NCBI GenBank assembly: GCA_964428835.1
Contig: CAYRZQ010000006.1
Coordinates: 40,560-104,559 of the forward strand
Reading direction: 5' to 3'
From: JAIXWP01 sp964428835
GTDB taxonomy: Bacteria; Bacteroidota; Bacteroidia; Flavobacteriales_D; Sanyastnellaceae
DNA length: 64,000 bases
Part shown: positions 14,788 to 23,391 of the stretch, one piece after another
Layout of the letters: every line of letters starts with the position of its first letter
How positions within the stretch are numbered: the stretch's first letter is position 1
Position numbers and translations under genes: made by a program
The notes under the pieces: generated by a model
What the model saw: the letters and a program-made list of their open reading frames with translations, nothing else
Told to the model about the DNA's origin: nothing
Databases searched by the model: none

Positions 14788-15930
14788 ATGAAAATACTCT
14801 TTACATGTTCTTTGATTCTATTGACTAATTTTTTGATGAGTCAAAGCGCGGGAAGTATTATGCACGATGGAATCGAGAGAACCTATACGTATTATGTCCC
14901 AGATAATATCCCCGACATTCCTCTTCCATTAGTGTTTGTGCTCCATGGTACCACCCAAAATGGAGAGACCATTATGGATATTTCAGAGTTTAACACCTAT
15001 GCTCAAAACAATAATTTTATAGTGGTATATCCTGATGGGATCAATGGCTTTTGGAACGCAGATCTTGGAGCTGTAGGATCTAATGAAGATGATCTCGGAT
15101 TTATAGAAGCATTGGTGGCAAAGTTTAATGAGGATTACAACATAGATCTCCAAAAACTCTACTCTTGCGGATTTTCTGCAGGTGGCTATTTGAGTTATAT
15201 TCTCGCTTGTCAATCAGAATACTGTTTTGCAGCAGTGGCTTCGGTCGCAGGAACGATGACACAAAATACCTTGGATGCATGCAGTCCAATTCACTCTACC
15301 GCTGTGATGCAAATTCATGGTACGAGTGATTTTGTGGTGGCTTATAATGGCTCTCAATTCGCTGGATTGGGCGTTGACCAAATTATCGAATACTGGCGAA
15401 ATGCCAATGAATGTGCTGCGGATCCTATCGTTCAGGATATTCCCAACTCAAACTTACTCGATTTATCGACTGTGCAAAGATTTACTTGGCTTCCATGTGA
15501 GGGGAGCTCCGAGTTGGTTCTCTTCAAAGTCAATGGAGGCGGACACCAATGGCCAGGAACCAATGCTACGCTAGGTGGCTTAGGCTCAATTAATAGAGAT
15601 ATTAATGCAACTGAAGAAATTTGGGCATTCTTTTCACAACACTCCTGCCCGTCGAATCTTATTTCCACAGAGGAAATTGTCTCTTCGAAAATAACGCTTT
15701 ATCCTAACCCAGCGAACCATATTCTCTATATAGACAATCTACCGAATGATCGTTCGGTTTCGGTTTTTATCTATGATCAAACTGGTAGAGAGGTTTTGTC
15801 TTCGAATATTTTCTCAAATAATCTCGACGTTTCCGCATTGGAAAATGGAGTCTATACAATTCGCGTAGCAGATACCAAAAACCTTAAAAATATTTTTGTT
15901 CAACAGTCGATTCTTATCTTTGATTTATGA
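14788..15930 (+). CDS. PHB depolymerase/feruloyl esterase-like, type IX secreted
   Basis: 380-residue exported alpha/beta hydrolase of the LpqC/polyhydroxybutyrate depolymerase or feruloyl esterase type. Signal peptide: MKILFTCSLILLTNFLMSQS. Oxyanion-hole motif VFVLHGTTQNG (about residues 51-61), nucleophile elbow GFSAGGY (about 130-136), Asp region MQIHGTSDFVV (about 175-185) and catalytic His in NGGGHQWPGT (about 249-258). The last 75 or so residues form a type A type IX sorting domain (LYPNPANHILYIDNLPN..., VSALENGVYTIRV), so the enzyme should be released or held at the cell surface. It likely attacks ester bonds in polymers such as PHB or plant material; the substrate is inferred. It is the first gene of a four-gene operon and overlaps the next by 4 bp. 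Confidence 0.88.
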   Translation: MKILFTCSLILLTNFLMSQSAGSIMHDGIERTYTYYVPDNIPDIPLPLVFVLHGTTQNGETIMDISEFNTYAQNNNFIVVYPDGINGFWNADLGAVGSNEDDLGFIEALVAKFNEDYNIDLQKLYSCGFSAGGYLSYILACQSEYCFAAVASVAGTMTQNTLDACSPIHSTAVMQIHGTSDFVVAYNGSQFAGLGVDQIIEYWRNANECAADPIVQDIPNSNLLDLSTVQRFTWLPCEGSSELVLFKVNGGGHQWPGTNATLGGLGSINRDINATEEIWAFFSQHSCPSNLISTEEIVSSKITLYPNPANHILYIDNLPNDRSVSVFIYDQTGREVLSSNIFSNNLDVSALENGVYTIRVADTKNLKNIFVQQSILIFDL

Positions 15931-18698
15931 AAACATTTATTCTCTCTTTAATGACGGCCTCATTGCTTTGTGGAATGGGCTATTATAGCACAAAAGATAC
16001 TGTGTTACACTTTGCCGAGGAAGGTGGCGCCACAACTGAGTCTTTTGGTCTCAAACCTGGAGGAAGGAAGGCTTTTGAATTTAATAGACTCAAGGACCCA
16101 GCCACAGGAATGATTCCCAAAAACATGCGTCAAAGGGTAATGGATTACGCTAAAAGACTTCCCGTTCGAGCCGAAGACAGAGACCAATCATGGATAGCGA
16201 GAGGTCCTATCAACAAGGGAGGCAGAAGCAGAGCCCTTGCGCTGGATATTTTAGATGAGAATATAATTCTTGCAGGTAGTGTTAGCGGCGGCATGTGGAG
16301 ATCTACAGATGGAGGCCAATCTTGGACGAAAACAACAGCGCCAAGTCAAATTCATAGCACTTCATGCGTGATACAAGATATCCGTCCCGGTAAAGAAAAT
16401 ATTTGGTACATGGGTACGGGTGAAGAAGGTTATGGAATCGTAAGTGCCACATCTTTCACTTCACTGTTCAGCGGTGATGGAATTTTTAAAAGTATAGATG
16501 GCGGGCAGTCATGGTTTCAACTGGAAGGCACTGGTAGCAACACTCCGCAAAACATTCTTCAAAATGGAAGCTATGATTTTACTTGGAATATGGCTATGGA
16601 CTATTCCAATCTTGAACAAGACGAAGTCTACGCGGCGGTCTACAATGGTATTATAAGAAGTGTTGATGGCGGAGAGACCTGGGATCAGGTTCTCGGATTT
16701 GCTCCCTCGGGAAGTCGCAATGTCGACGTTGTTGTGAATGATGAAGGCGTCGTGTATGCATATCTTTCTTTTGCAAATATGGGCGCACCTGGCGGTGTAT
16801 ATCGATCTGAGGATGGTGTCAACTGGACTGAAATTACTCCAGAAGGTTTTTATGCTCAACAAAGAGGAGTGATGTGTACAAATCCTCTCAATCAAGATGA
16901 AATGTTCCTTATTGCTGAAATGACCAATGAGCAAAACGATATTGGATATATTTTATACAAATACACTTATCTCAGCGGAGATGGAAGTGGCGCGGGCGGC
17001 GAGTGGTCAAACCGCTCCGCCAATGTGCCTGATGATCCTTGTCAATTGGAAATTGGAGTATTGTTCGATTTTGGAACTTTCCGTTCACAAAATGGATTTG
17101 ACTTGTGTGTTACCCATCATCCTACCGAACCTGTATTGTTTATTGGTGGAGTTAATATTCACCGCAGTTTTAGTGAGTTTGAACAAGACGACCACGATTG
17201 GATTGGAGGCTACCGCTGCAATATTGAAAACCCTCTAAACTACAGCTATCCCAACAACCACAGTGATCAGCATCTTTTTGTTTTCTCGAGAAATAATCCC
17301 AATGTAATGTACAACGCCAATGATGGCGGGATTTACAGAACAGACGATGCGCTGGCTGATAGCGTTTCTTGGGTTCCGCTAAACAACGGATATCTCACCA
17401 CACAATTCTACACAGTTGCAATGGAACAGGGCTGGGCAGATAGCGACTTTGTTTTCGGTGGAATGCAAGACAATGGAACATGGATCACGCATACAGACGA
17501 CCCTCAAGCTAACTGGAAAGAAGTACATGCCGATGACGGTGCTTATTGCGCTTTACCGCAGGGAAGAAACTTTATCCTAACCAGCAGTCAACTTGGGCGT
17601 ATCTACAAAAAGACAATAGATGCACAAGGCAATTTAACAGGAACAGAACGTATAGATCCCACTAGCGGCCCATCTTATTTATTCATCAACCCGTTTATTC
17701 TTGACAGCCAAACACACAATGATATTTGGATGGCAGGAAATAGAACCATTTGGCACTTAGATAACGTTAGTGATATTGAAGTTACAAACGACTACATTAC
17801 TAAACATCCTATTGGTGAATGGAGAAATATTTCTCAAAGTATTATTCCCGTTTCTGCAGGTTCAATAACTGCTCTTGATCAAGCAATCATCGATAATACA
17901 AAGCTATTCTATGGTTCAAGCAATGGACGGGTTTGGAAGTTAGAGAATATCCAGTCTGAAACCCCAGTGCGCACAGAGTTGAACTCAGGGATATTCCCTG
18001 ATAATGCTTATGTGAGCTGTGTTGCCGTGAATGACTTTGATACCCAGGAATTACTCGTAAGCTTCTCTAATTACAGCGTTCAAAGTATTTTTCATTCAAC
18101 AGATGGAGGAGAGACTTTTGTCAACATTAGTGGTAATTTAGAGCAAAACCCAAATGGAACAGGAAATGGACCTGCGGTTTATTGGATGGAAGTATATCCG
18201 TCAGATCCCGCAATTTATTTTGCTGGTACGAGCGCCGGACTATTCAGTACAACCGAATTAAATGGGGAGAACACAATTTGGGAAATGGAAGGACCATCAA
18301 CCATTGGCAATGTGGTAATCAATATGATTAAGGCTCGCCCTTATGATGGGACAATTGCCGTTGCTACACACGGAAATGGCATTTATTCAGCGTCACTTCC
18401 ACCCATCGAAGCGGCCAATGTGCAGGCAGTTGCAACATTCTCAAGGGATGTAAGAGTATATCCAAATCCATTTACAGATTACGTAGAGTGGAATTATTCG
18501 ACAAAAATTCCGTTGGAGTCTGTACTTAAAGTCTATGATACCAGAGGGAATGTCGTTTATGAGACAGGGTATATAAAACAATCACCAGGCAACCAATCAC
18601 TGCGATGGAACCCTCGTGCTGATTTGCCAAGAGGAACATACGTGTATATGTTGCGTGTTGGTGGGGTAATGAAAACAGGTAAAATTATCCATCAATAA
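15927..18698 (+). CDS. Asp-box beta-propeller protein, type IX secreted
   Basis: 923 residues. A short hydrophobic N-terminus (MKTFILSLMTASLLCGMGYY) acts as a signal. The body is a large beta-propeller of the sialidase/Vps10 type, with Asp-box motifs STDGGQSWT (near residue 128), SIDGGQSWF (near 190), SVDGGETWD (near 245), SEDGVNWTE (near 292) and STDGGETFV (near 725). No sialidase catalytic Arg triad was recognised, so glycosidase activity should not be assumed; a binding or xyloglucanase-like role is possible. The C-terminal 85 residues (VRVYPNPFTDYVEWNYS..., PRGTYVYMLRV) are a type IX sorting domain. It overlaps both neighbours by 1-4 bp, so it is translated with the two esterases. Confidence 0.85.
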   Translation: MKTFILSLMTASLLCGMGYYSTKDTVLHFAEEGGATTESFGLKPGGRKAFEFNRLKDPATGMIPKNMRQRVMDYAKRLPVRAEDRDQSWIARGPINKGGRSRALALDILDENIILAGSVSGGMWRSTDGGQSWTKTTAPSQIHSTSCVIQDIRPGKENIWYMGTGEEGYGIVSATSFTSLFSGDGIFKSIDGGQSWFQLEGTGSNTPQNILQNGSYDFTWNMAMDYSNLEQDEVYAAVYNGIIRSVDGGETWDQVLGFAPSGSRNVDVVVNDEGVVYAYLSFANMGAPGGVYRSEDGVNWTEITPEGFYAQQRGVMCTNPLNQDEMFLIAEMTNEQNDIGYILYKYTYLSGDGSGAGGEWSNRSANVPDDPCQLEIGVLFDFGTFRSQNGFDLCVTHHPTEPVLFIGGVNIHRSFSEFEQDDHDWIGGYRCNIENPLNYSYPNNHSDQHLFVFSRNNPNVMYNANDGGIYRTDDALADSVSWVPLNNGYLTTQFYTVAMEQGWADSDFVFGGMQDNGTWITHTDDPQANWKEVHADDGAYCALPQGRNFILTSSQLGRIYKKTIDAQGNLTGTERIDPTSGPSYLFINPFILDSQTHNDIWMAGNRTIWHLDNVSDIEVTNDYITKHPIGEWRNISQSIIPVSAGSITALDQAIIDNTKLFYGSSNGRVWKLENIQSETPVRTELNSGIFPDNAYVSCVAVNDFDTQELLVSFSNYSVQSIFHSTDGGETFVNISGNLEQNPNGTGNGPAVYWMEVYPSDPAIYFAGTSAGLFSTTELNGENTIWEMEGPSTIGNVVINMIKARPYDGTIAVATHGNGIYSASLPPIEAANVQAVATFSRDVRVYPNPFTDYVEWNYSTKIPLESVLKVYDTRGNVVYETGYIKQSPGNQSLRWNPRADLPRGTYVYMLRVGGVMKTGKIIHQ

Positions 18699-20107
18699 TG
18701 TTGAGCCGAATGATCGCTCGGTTTGGGGTGGTGGTGCTTCTTATGCAGGCACTAGGATCGCAAGCGCAAATGGAATTAGTGGTTTCGGCTGTTCCCCAGC
18801 TCACTCCTTTGCGCGATACACTTTATGTTGCCGGAAGCTTTAATGGTTGGAATCCGAGAGATGAAAACTATAGAATGGAGCCCGGACCGAACGGATATTC
18901 GGTTTTGATTCAAGGAGTCAATGGTACTTCATACTCTTATAAGATCACTAGAGGGAGTTGGGCAACGGTAGAAGGCAGCACCACCGGCGGATTCATAGCA
19001 GATCGATCGTTGCTTTTTCAAAGCAATGGGTCAGCGTCTATCAATGTTGCAGGTTGGGAGGATATTGCTGGAAATCCAACTGTGACAGCCAACGTGCGAA
19101 TCCTTGACAGCAATTTTCATATTCCTCAGCTTCAACGCAACCGAAGAATATGGATAAGTTTCCCTCCAGATTATTTTACAAGCAATGATTACTATCCTGT
19201 AGTGTATATGCAAGATGGACAAAATGTGCTGAATGCTGGTACCTCATTTTCTGGAGAATGGCGTGTGGATGAAAGTATGATCAATGAATTGCAAAATGCT
19301 TGCTCACAGGCAATAATTGTAGCAATTGATAATGGAGGTGTACAAAGAATAAACGAATATGCACCTTGGCTCAATAGTCAATATAACCAAGGAGGACAAG
19401 GAGATGAGTATTGCTCTTTCCTGGTAAATACCTTGAAGCCTTATATCGACGCGAATTATCGCACACTTTCTGATAGAGCAAATACAGCGATCATGGGTTC
19501 ATCTCTTGGCGCGCTCATATCTGCGTACACGGCTTTCACATACCCAGAAGTATTTGGAAAAGTGGGATTATTTTCTTCTGCTTATTGGTTCAATCCACAA
19601 ATTTTTGATTTAGCAGAAAATCATCAAAATCTCCCAAATACAGCCATTTACCATGTGTGTGGAACTAATGAAGGTGATGGAAGTGTATTGGAGGATCAAA
19701 ACGAAATGATTCAGAGGCTTCAGAATAATGGGTATCCTATCGAAGATTTGCAATCATTGGATTGGTCTGATGGAGCGCACTCTGAATGGTTTTGGGATAG
19801 AGAGTTCCCTGCCGCTTATACATGGTTGATCGACTGCGCCAGCAATCAGCCTGAGGTAGTTGTTTCCAGAGATCTTCGTCTTTTTCCTAATCCCGCTGAC
19901 ACATCATTTGAAATTCAAAGTAATGCTGAGCGAATCCAGAGCCTCGAAATTTTAAGTCATGAAGGAAAGGCAGTTCGCTGGGAGCATTATTTCGAGCATC
20001 ATTACAGCATCAAGCAGGATGTAAGTGAATTGACCAGTGGTCTATATTTCGTAATAATTGGACTGGAAGGCGGCAAGCGTTATACCTTTCGCCTCATAAA
20101 GCAATAG
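18698..20107 (+). CDS. Esterase-D-like hydrolase with N-terminal CBM, secreted
   Basis: 469 residues. A signal peptide (about 1-24) precedes a CBM48/AMPK-type carbohydrate-binding module (DTLYVAGSFNGWNPRDENYR, about 40-60). The catalytic domain is of the esterase D/Fes type (about 130-375): YPVVYMQDGQNVLNAGTSF, nucleophile elbow IMGSSLGALIS (Ser near 269), and His in SDGAHSEWFWDREF (about 353-366). The end is a type IX sorting domain (LRLFPNPADTSFEIQSNAE, then LTSGLYFVII). Similar enzymes remove acetyl or feruloyl groups from polysaccharides or hydrolyse siderophores; the CBM favours a glycan substrate here, which is inference. The ATG overlaps the TAA of the propeller gene. Confidence 0.85.
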   Translation: MLSRMIARFGVVVLLMQALGSQAQMELVVSAVPQLTPLRDTLYVAGSFNGWNPRDENYRMEPGPNGYSVLIQGVNGTSYSYKITRGSWATVEGSTTGGFIADRSLLFQSNGSASINVAGWEDIAGNPTVTANVRILDSNFHIPQLQRNRRIWISFPPDYFTSNDYYPVVYMQDGQNVLNAGTSFSGEWRVDESMINELQNACSQAIIVAIDNGGVQRINEYAPWLNSQYNQGGQGDEYCSFLVNTLKPYIDANYRTLSDRANTAIMGSSLGALISAYTAFTYPEVFGKVGLFSSAYWFNPQIFDLAENHQNLPNTAIYHVCGTNEGDGSVLEDQNEMIQRLQNNGYPIEDLQSLDWSDGAHSEWFWDREFPAAYTWLIDCASNQPEVVVSRDLRLFPNPADTSFEIQSNAERIQSLEILSHEGKAVRWEHYFEHHYSIKQDVSELTSGLYFVIIGLEGGKRYTFRLIKQ

Positions 20108-20110
20108 TAT

Positions 20111-20542
20111 ATGTCAGATAATAGCATTTCAACAGATAAGGCACCGAAGCCAGTTGGTCTCTACCCCCATGCCCGTCGCGTTGGGAATCTTTTGTTTTTA
20201 TCAGGCGTGGGCCCACGCGTAGCCGGCAGTGACGCTACTGATAGCGGCGTTCCAGGCTTACAGCTTGATAAAAACGGGAATTTTATTGCCTTCGACTTCG
20301 AGGCACAATGCCATAGCGTGTTTCAAAATGTAAAAGCTATTCTTGAGGCGAGCGGCAGTAAATGGGAGAACCTCGTAGATGTAACCGTGTTTCTCGTGAA
20401 CATGAAGAGAGATTTCCATACTTACAATAGGCTATATGCTGAGTATTTTAAAGATGCACAACCCTGTCGTACAACAGTGGAAATCAACTCTCTTCCTACT
20501 CCGATCGCCATTGAGCTGAAGTGCATTGCAACGATTGATTAG
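20111..20542 (+). CDS. RidA family deaminase
   Basis: 143-residue YjgF/YER057c/UK114 trimeric enzyme. The family hydrolyses reactive enamine/imine intermediates; some members act as 2-aminomuconate deaminase. Visible features: substrate-binding SGVGPR (about residues 30-35), the VFQNVKAILEASGSKWENLV helix (about 77-96), VDVTVFLVNMKRDF and the terminal RTTVEINSLPTPIAIELKCIA, which carries the conserved Arg and Glu. It begins 3 nt after the esterase stop, so it belongs to the same operon though it is cytoplasmic. The N-terminus is about 15 residues longer than RidA, as in the AmnD-type subgroup. Confidence 0.88.
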   Translation: MSDNSISTDKAPKPVGLYPHARRVGNLLFLSGVGPRVAGSDATDSGVPGLQLDKNGNFIAFDFEAQCHSVFQNVKAILEASGSKWENLVDVTVFLVNMKRDFHTYNRLYAEYFKDAQPCRTTVEINSLPTPIAIELKCIATID

Positions 20543-20557
20543 ACTGCGACGTATTAA

Positions 20558-20577
20558 TATTGTGTCTGAGCACAATA
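20558..20577. repeat. Perfect inverted repeat upstream of DUF3108 gene
   Basis: TATTGTG and CACAATA, 7-bp arms with a 6-nt centre, about 40 bp before the next ATG. It could be an operator or a weak hairpin. Confidence 0.3.
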
Positions 20578-20618
20578 AATTATAGTCTTTTGGCATTGAC
20601 TTTGAAAAGCAAATCAGC

Positions 20619-21440
20619 ATGAAAAAGGTTATATTCATTTTCGCCCTGATTTTAAGCTCTGGTTTGAGTTTTTCACAAACTACCAAGCCTCCTAAAGTCA
20701 ATGTCAATAATCTCCCTGCTATGGGCTACCGTAGCGTTGTCAATAATGCCTTCAAGGTAGGAGAGAAAACAAAATACCGCATTCACTATGGTTTGATTAC
20801 TGCTGGTGAAGCCACTATTACTGTCAATGACAGTCCATACAAGTTCGGTGATCGCGAGGCTTTCCACATCGTTGGTGAAGGTCGAAGCCTAGGGTCTTTT
20901 GACTGGTTCTTCAAAGTTCGTGACCGTTATGAGACTTACGTGGACAAACAAGGTCTTTTCCCTTATCGCTTCGTTCGCAACTGCGATGAAGGCGGGTATA
21001 AAATTCATCAGGATTACACCTTCCATCAGGATAAGCGAGCCTACACCGACGAAAAGAAGAACTCATACGCAACTCCAGATTTTGTTCAAGATATGATTAG
21101 CGCATATTTCTATGCCCGTACAATGGATTTGAGCAACAAAAAGAAAGGAGATATTATTACCGTCCAAACAGTAGTCGACGGGGAGATATACCCCCTAAAA
21201 ATGAAGTATCTGGGTAAAGAAACTGTTAAGGTTGATGCGGGAACGTTTAACTGTATTCGCTTCGCCCCCGTAGTGCAAAAGGGTCGCGTTTTCAAAAAAG
21301 AAGAAGATTTGAGTGTGTGGGTAACCGATGACATGAACCATCTGCCTGTTTTGGCTCAAGCTAAAATCATGGTAGGTAGTATCAAAATGGAACTCTCTTC
21401 CTACGAGGGAATGGCTACTAGCGTAGCACGTGTGCGATAG
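20619..21440 (+). CDS. DUF3108 family exported protein
   Basis: 273 residues, function unknown. The N-terminus MKKVIFIFALILSSGLSFSQ is a Sec signal. The DUF3108 fold is suggested by GEKTKYRIHYGLITAGEATI (about 48-67), the FDWFFKVRDRYETYVDK stretch (about 95-111), DMISAYFYARTMD (about 157-169) and the final EDLSVWVTDDMNHLPVLAQA (about 230-250). The family is periplasmic, predicted to form a beta-rich fold, and widespread in Bacteroidota next to cell-envelope genes. It is followed 45 bp later by the sugar-phosphate isomerase gene, which has its own promoter box. Confidence 0.85.
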   Translation: MKKVIFIFALILSSGLSFSQTTKPPKVNVNNLPAMGYRSVVNNAFKVGEKTKYRIHYGLITAGEATITVNDSPYKFGDREAFHIVGEGRSLGSFDWFFKVRDRYETYVDKQGLFPYRFVRNCDEGGYKIHQDYTFHQDKRAYTDEKKNSYATPDFVQDMISAYFYARTMDLSNKKKGDIITVQTVVDGEIYPLKMKYLGKETVKVDAGTFNCIRFAPVVQKGRVFKKEEDLSVWVTDDMNHLPVLAQAKIMVGSIKMELSSYEGMATSVARVR

Positions 21441-21452
21441 ACTTCAATGTGC

Positions 21453-21460
21453 TATCTTTG
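21453..21460 (+). promoter_or_regulatory. Promoter -7 box of the PGI/PMI gene
   Basis: TATCTTTG fits TAnnTTTG; the ATG lies 25 nt downstream. Confidence 0.5.
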
Positions 21461-21485
21461 TCGCCGATAAAACAATGACAAAGAA

Positions 21486-22472
21486 ATGAAAGCATTAGTA
21501 GAAGCTTTTCCACAACATTTAAGAGAAGCATTGGCAATAGGACGTGCCGCTTCTTTCAACATTCCTAACAAGAAATTTGACAACGTCGTTATCTCAGGTC
21601 TCGGTGGATCTGGAATCGGAGGTAAGATCGTATCACAAATAGTTGCAGAGACGTGTTCTTTGCCCATCACTTGCACCAGCGACTATGTGTTGCCCGCTTT
21701 CGTGAGCGAGCGTACATTGGTTATCATTAGCAGTTACAGTGGTGACACTGAAGAGACAGTCGCTGCTTTTCATGAGGCTCGTGAAAAAGGTGCTGAAATC
21801 GCTTGTATCACCAGCGGTGGTAAGATTGCAGGTTTTGCAAAAGAGATGAATCTCAACTGCATTATCATTCCTGGTGGAAACCCTCCTCGCTCAATGTTCG
21901 GCTACAGCGCTATCCAACAGTTTTTTGTGTTAGCAGCTTACGGTATCATCGATCGCTCTTTCGAGAAGTCTGTGGAAAACAGCATCGAGTTGATTGAAAA
22001 AAACATCGCAGAGATTCGCAGCACATCTAAGGCTGTGGCAGAGAAAATTGTAAATCGTATTCCAATTCTATATTCAGAAGCTCAATACGAAGGCCTCGCT
22101 ATTCGCTGGAGACAGCAAATCAATGAGAATAGCAAAATGCTTTGTTGGCATCACGTGTTCCCTGAAATGAACCACAATGAATTGGTGGGCTGGACAGGTG
22201 GCGACAATCGCGTTGCAGTTCTTTTGATCCGCAATGAAGACGATCACAAGCGTTCACAAATGAGAATGGAATTGTGTAAAAAACTCATGGGTGAGAAGTG
22301 TGATACCATCATCGAAATGTGGTCAAAAGGAAGCAACCGTATCGAGCGCACGCTTTATTTAAACCACCTCGGCGACTGGCTCAGCATCGACCTTGCAGAA
22401 CTCCGCAACGAAGATGCAGTAGCTATTCCAGCCATCATCTTCTTGAAGGGAGAGCTGGCGAAGGTACAGTGA
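21486..22472 (+). CDS. Bifunctional phosphoglucose/phosphomannose isomerase
   Basis: 328-residue cytoplasmic isomerase of the archaeal/Bacteroidota PGI/PMI type. It interconverts fructose-6-phosphate with glucose-6-phosphate and with mannose-6-phosphate, linking glycolysis to polysaccharide precursors. The first SIS domain carries GLGGSGIGGKI (about residues 38-48) and the phosphate-binding SSYSGDTEETV (about 80-90). The second half carries the SIS end with EMNHNELVGW (about 222-231), where Glu and His match the family's catalytic residues. The last segment DLAELRNEDAVAIPAIIFLK matches the family. The stop codon is immediately followed by a 128-bp octamer tandem repeat. Confidence 0.9.
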   Translation: MKALVEAFPQHLREALAIGRAASFNIPNKKFDNVVISGLGGSGIGGKIVSQIVAETCSLPITCTSDYVLPAFVSERTLVIISSYSGDTEETVAAFHEAREKGAEIACITSGGKIAGFAKEMNLNCIIIPGGNPPRSMFGYSAIQQFFVLAAYGIIDRSFEKSVENSIELIEKNIAEIRSTSKAVAEKIVNRIPILYSEAQYEGLAIRWRQQINENSKMLCWHHVFPEMNHNELVGWTGGDNRVAVLLIRNEDDHKRSQMRMELCKKLMGEKCDTIIEMWSKGSNRIERTLYLNHLGDWLSIDLAELRNEDAVAIPAIIFLKGELAKVQ

Positions 22473-22600
22473 GATAGTATGCTAGTATGCTAGTATGATA
22501 GTATGCTAGTATGATAGTATGGTAGTATGATAGTATGCTAGTATGCTAGTATGATAATATGCTAGTATGATAATATGCTAGTATGATAGTGTGGTAGTGA
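22473..22600. repeat. Octamer tandem repeat, 16 copies
   Basis: Sixteen units of GNTAGTAT (N mostly A or C, twice G) begin directly after the isomerase stop codon. A few units have A for G at position 5. The array ends 28 bp before the lipB ATG. No gene lies in it. Confidence 0.95.
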
Positions 22601-22628
22601 ATTGGGAATTTAGAATTTTTTTGGTGGT

Positions 22629-23333
22629 ATGATACAGTTTCGGGATTTGGGTTTGATGGATTATAAAGAGTGTTGGGACTTGCAGGAGACGCTGTTTCAA
22701 CGCAATTGCGAAATCAAACTCAACAACCGAAAGCGTACCGATGGCATTGAAGATCCAACTACCGATTATTTATTTTTTGTAGAACACCCACATGTTTATA
22801 CCCTCGGAAAAAGTGGAGATATCAAAAATCTACTTTTGGATGAAGAAGGGTTGAAGCATGTGGGTGCTTCGTTTTACCCTATTAATCGTGGGGGTGATAT
22901 TACGTATCACGGGCCTGGACAAATCGTAGGCTATCCCATTTTTGATTTAGAACATTATTTCACCGACATCCATAAGTTTCTTCGTTTCTTGGAAGAGGCG
23001 ATCATTCGCACATTAGCGCGCTATGGTATTCAAGCGGGACGTATTGATGGGCTTACTGGTGTATGGCTTGATGGTGATAATCCTGAGAAGGCACGCAAGA
23101 TTGCAGCGCTTGGTGTGAAATGCAGTCGTTGGGTAACGATGCACGGTTTTGCTTTTAATGTCAACTCTGATCTTTCTTATTTTAAAAATATTATCCCTTG
23201 CGGCATAGACGATAAAGATGTGGCAAGTATGCACGTCGAACTCGGCCGCCCCGTGGATATGCAAGAAGTCAAGGATATATTGCTCAAGGAGATCGTTTCG
23301 CTTTTTGAGGCGGATTATCAGAAGATGAGTTGA
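22629..23333 (+). CDS. lipB: Octanoyltransferase LipB
   Basis: 234-residue lipoyl(octanoyl) transferase, moving the octanoyl group from ACP to lipoyl domains of 2-oxo-acid dehydrogenases and GcvH. Motifs: EHPHVYTLGKSGD (about residues 52-64), NRGGDITYHGPGQIVGYPI (about 82-100), catalytic Lys in KIAALGVKCSRW (about 156-167) and catalytic Cys in IIPCGIDDKDVASM (about 189-202). A GVWLDG strand precedes the Lys. The length fits. The start region lies just 28 bp after the octamer array, so the array is part of its promoter region. Confidence 0.96.
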   Translation: MIQFRDLGLMDYKECWDLQETLFQRNCEIKLNNRKRTDGIEDPTTDYLFFVEHPHVYTLGKSGDIKNLLLDEEGLKHVGASFYPINRGGDITYHGPGQIVGYPIFDLEHYFTDIHKFLRFLEEAIIRTLARYGIQAGRIDGLTGVWLDGDNPEKARKIAALGVKCSRWVTMHGFAFNVNSDLSYFKNIIPCGIDDKDVASMHVELGRPVDMQEVKDILLKEIVSLFEADYQKMS

Positions 23334-23360
23334 TAGTGAGGGTATTGTAAGACAATTTTG

Positions 23361-23368
23361 TATATTCG
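23361..23368 (+). promoter_or_regulatory. Probable -7 box of the Cys-rich protein gene
   Basis: TATATTCG, one change from TAnnTTTG, 23 nt before the ATG. A TTG lies upstream but with short spacing. Confidence 0.4.
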
Positions 23369-23391
23369 TCCTACAAACCAAAACCGCTATC

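Noticed and set aside
22473..22600. CRISPR-like direct repeats
   Set aside because: The unit is 8 bp with no spacers, and no cas genes are near. It is a simple tandem array.
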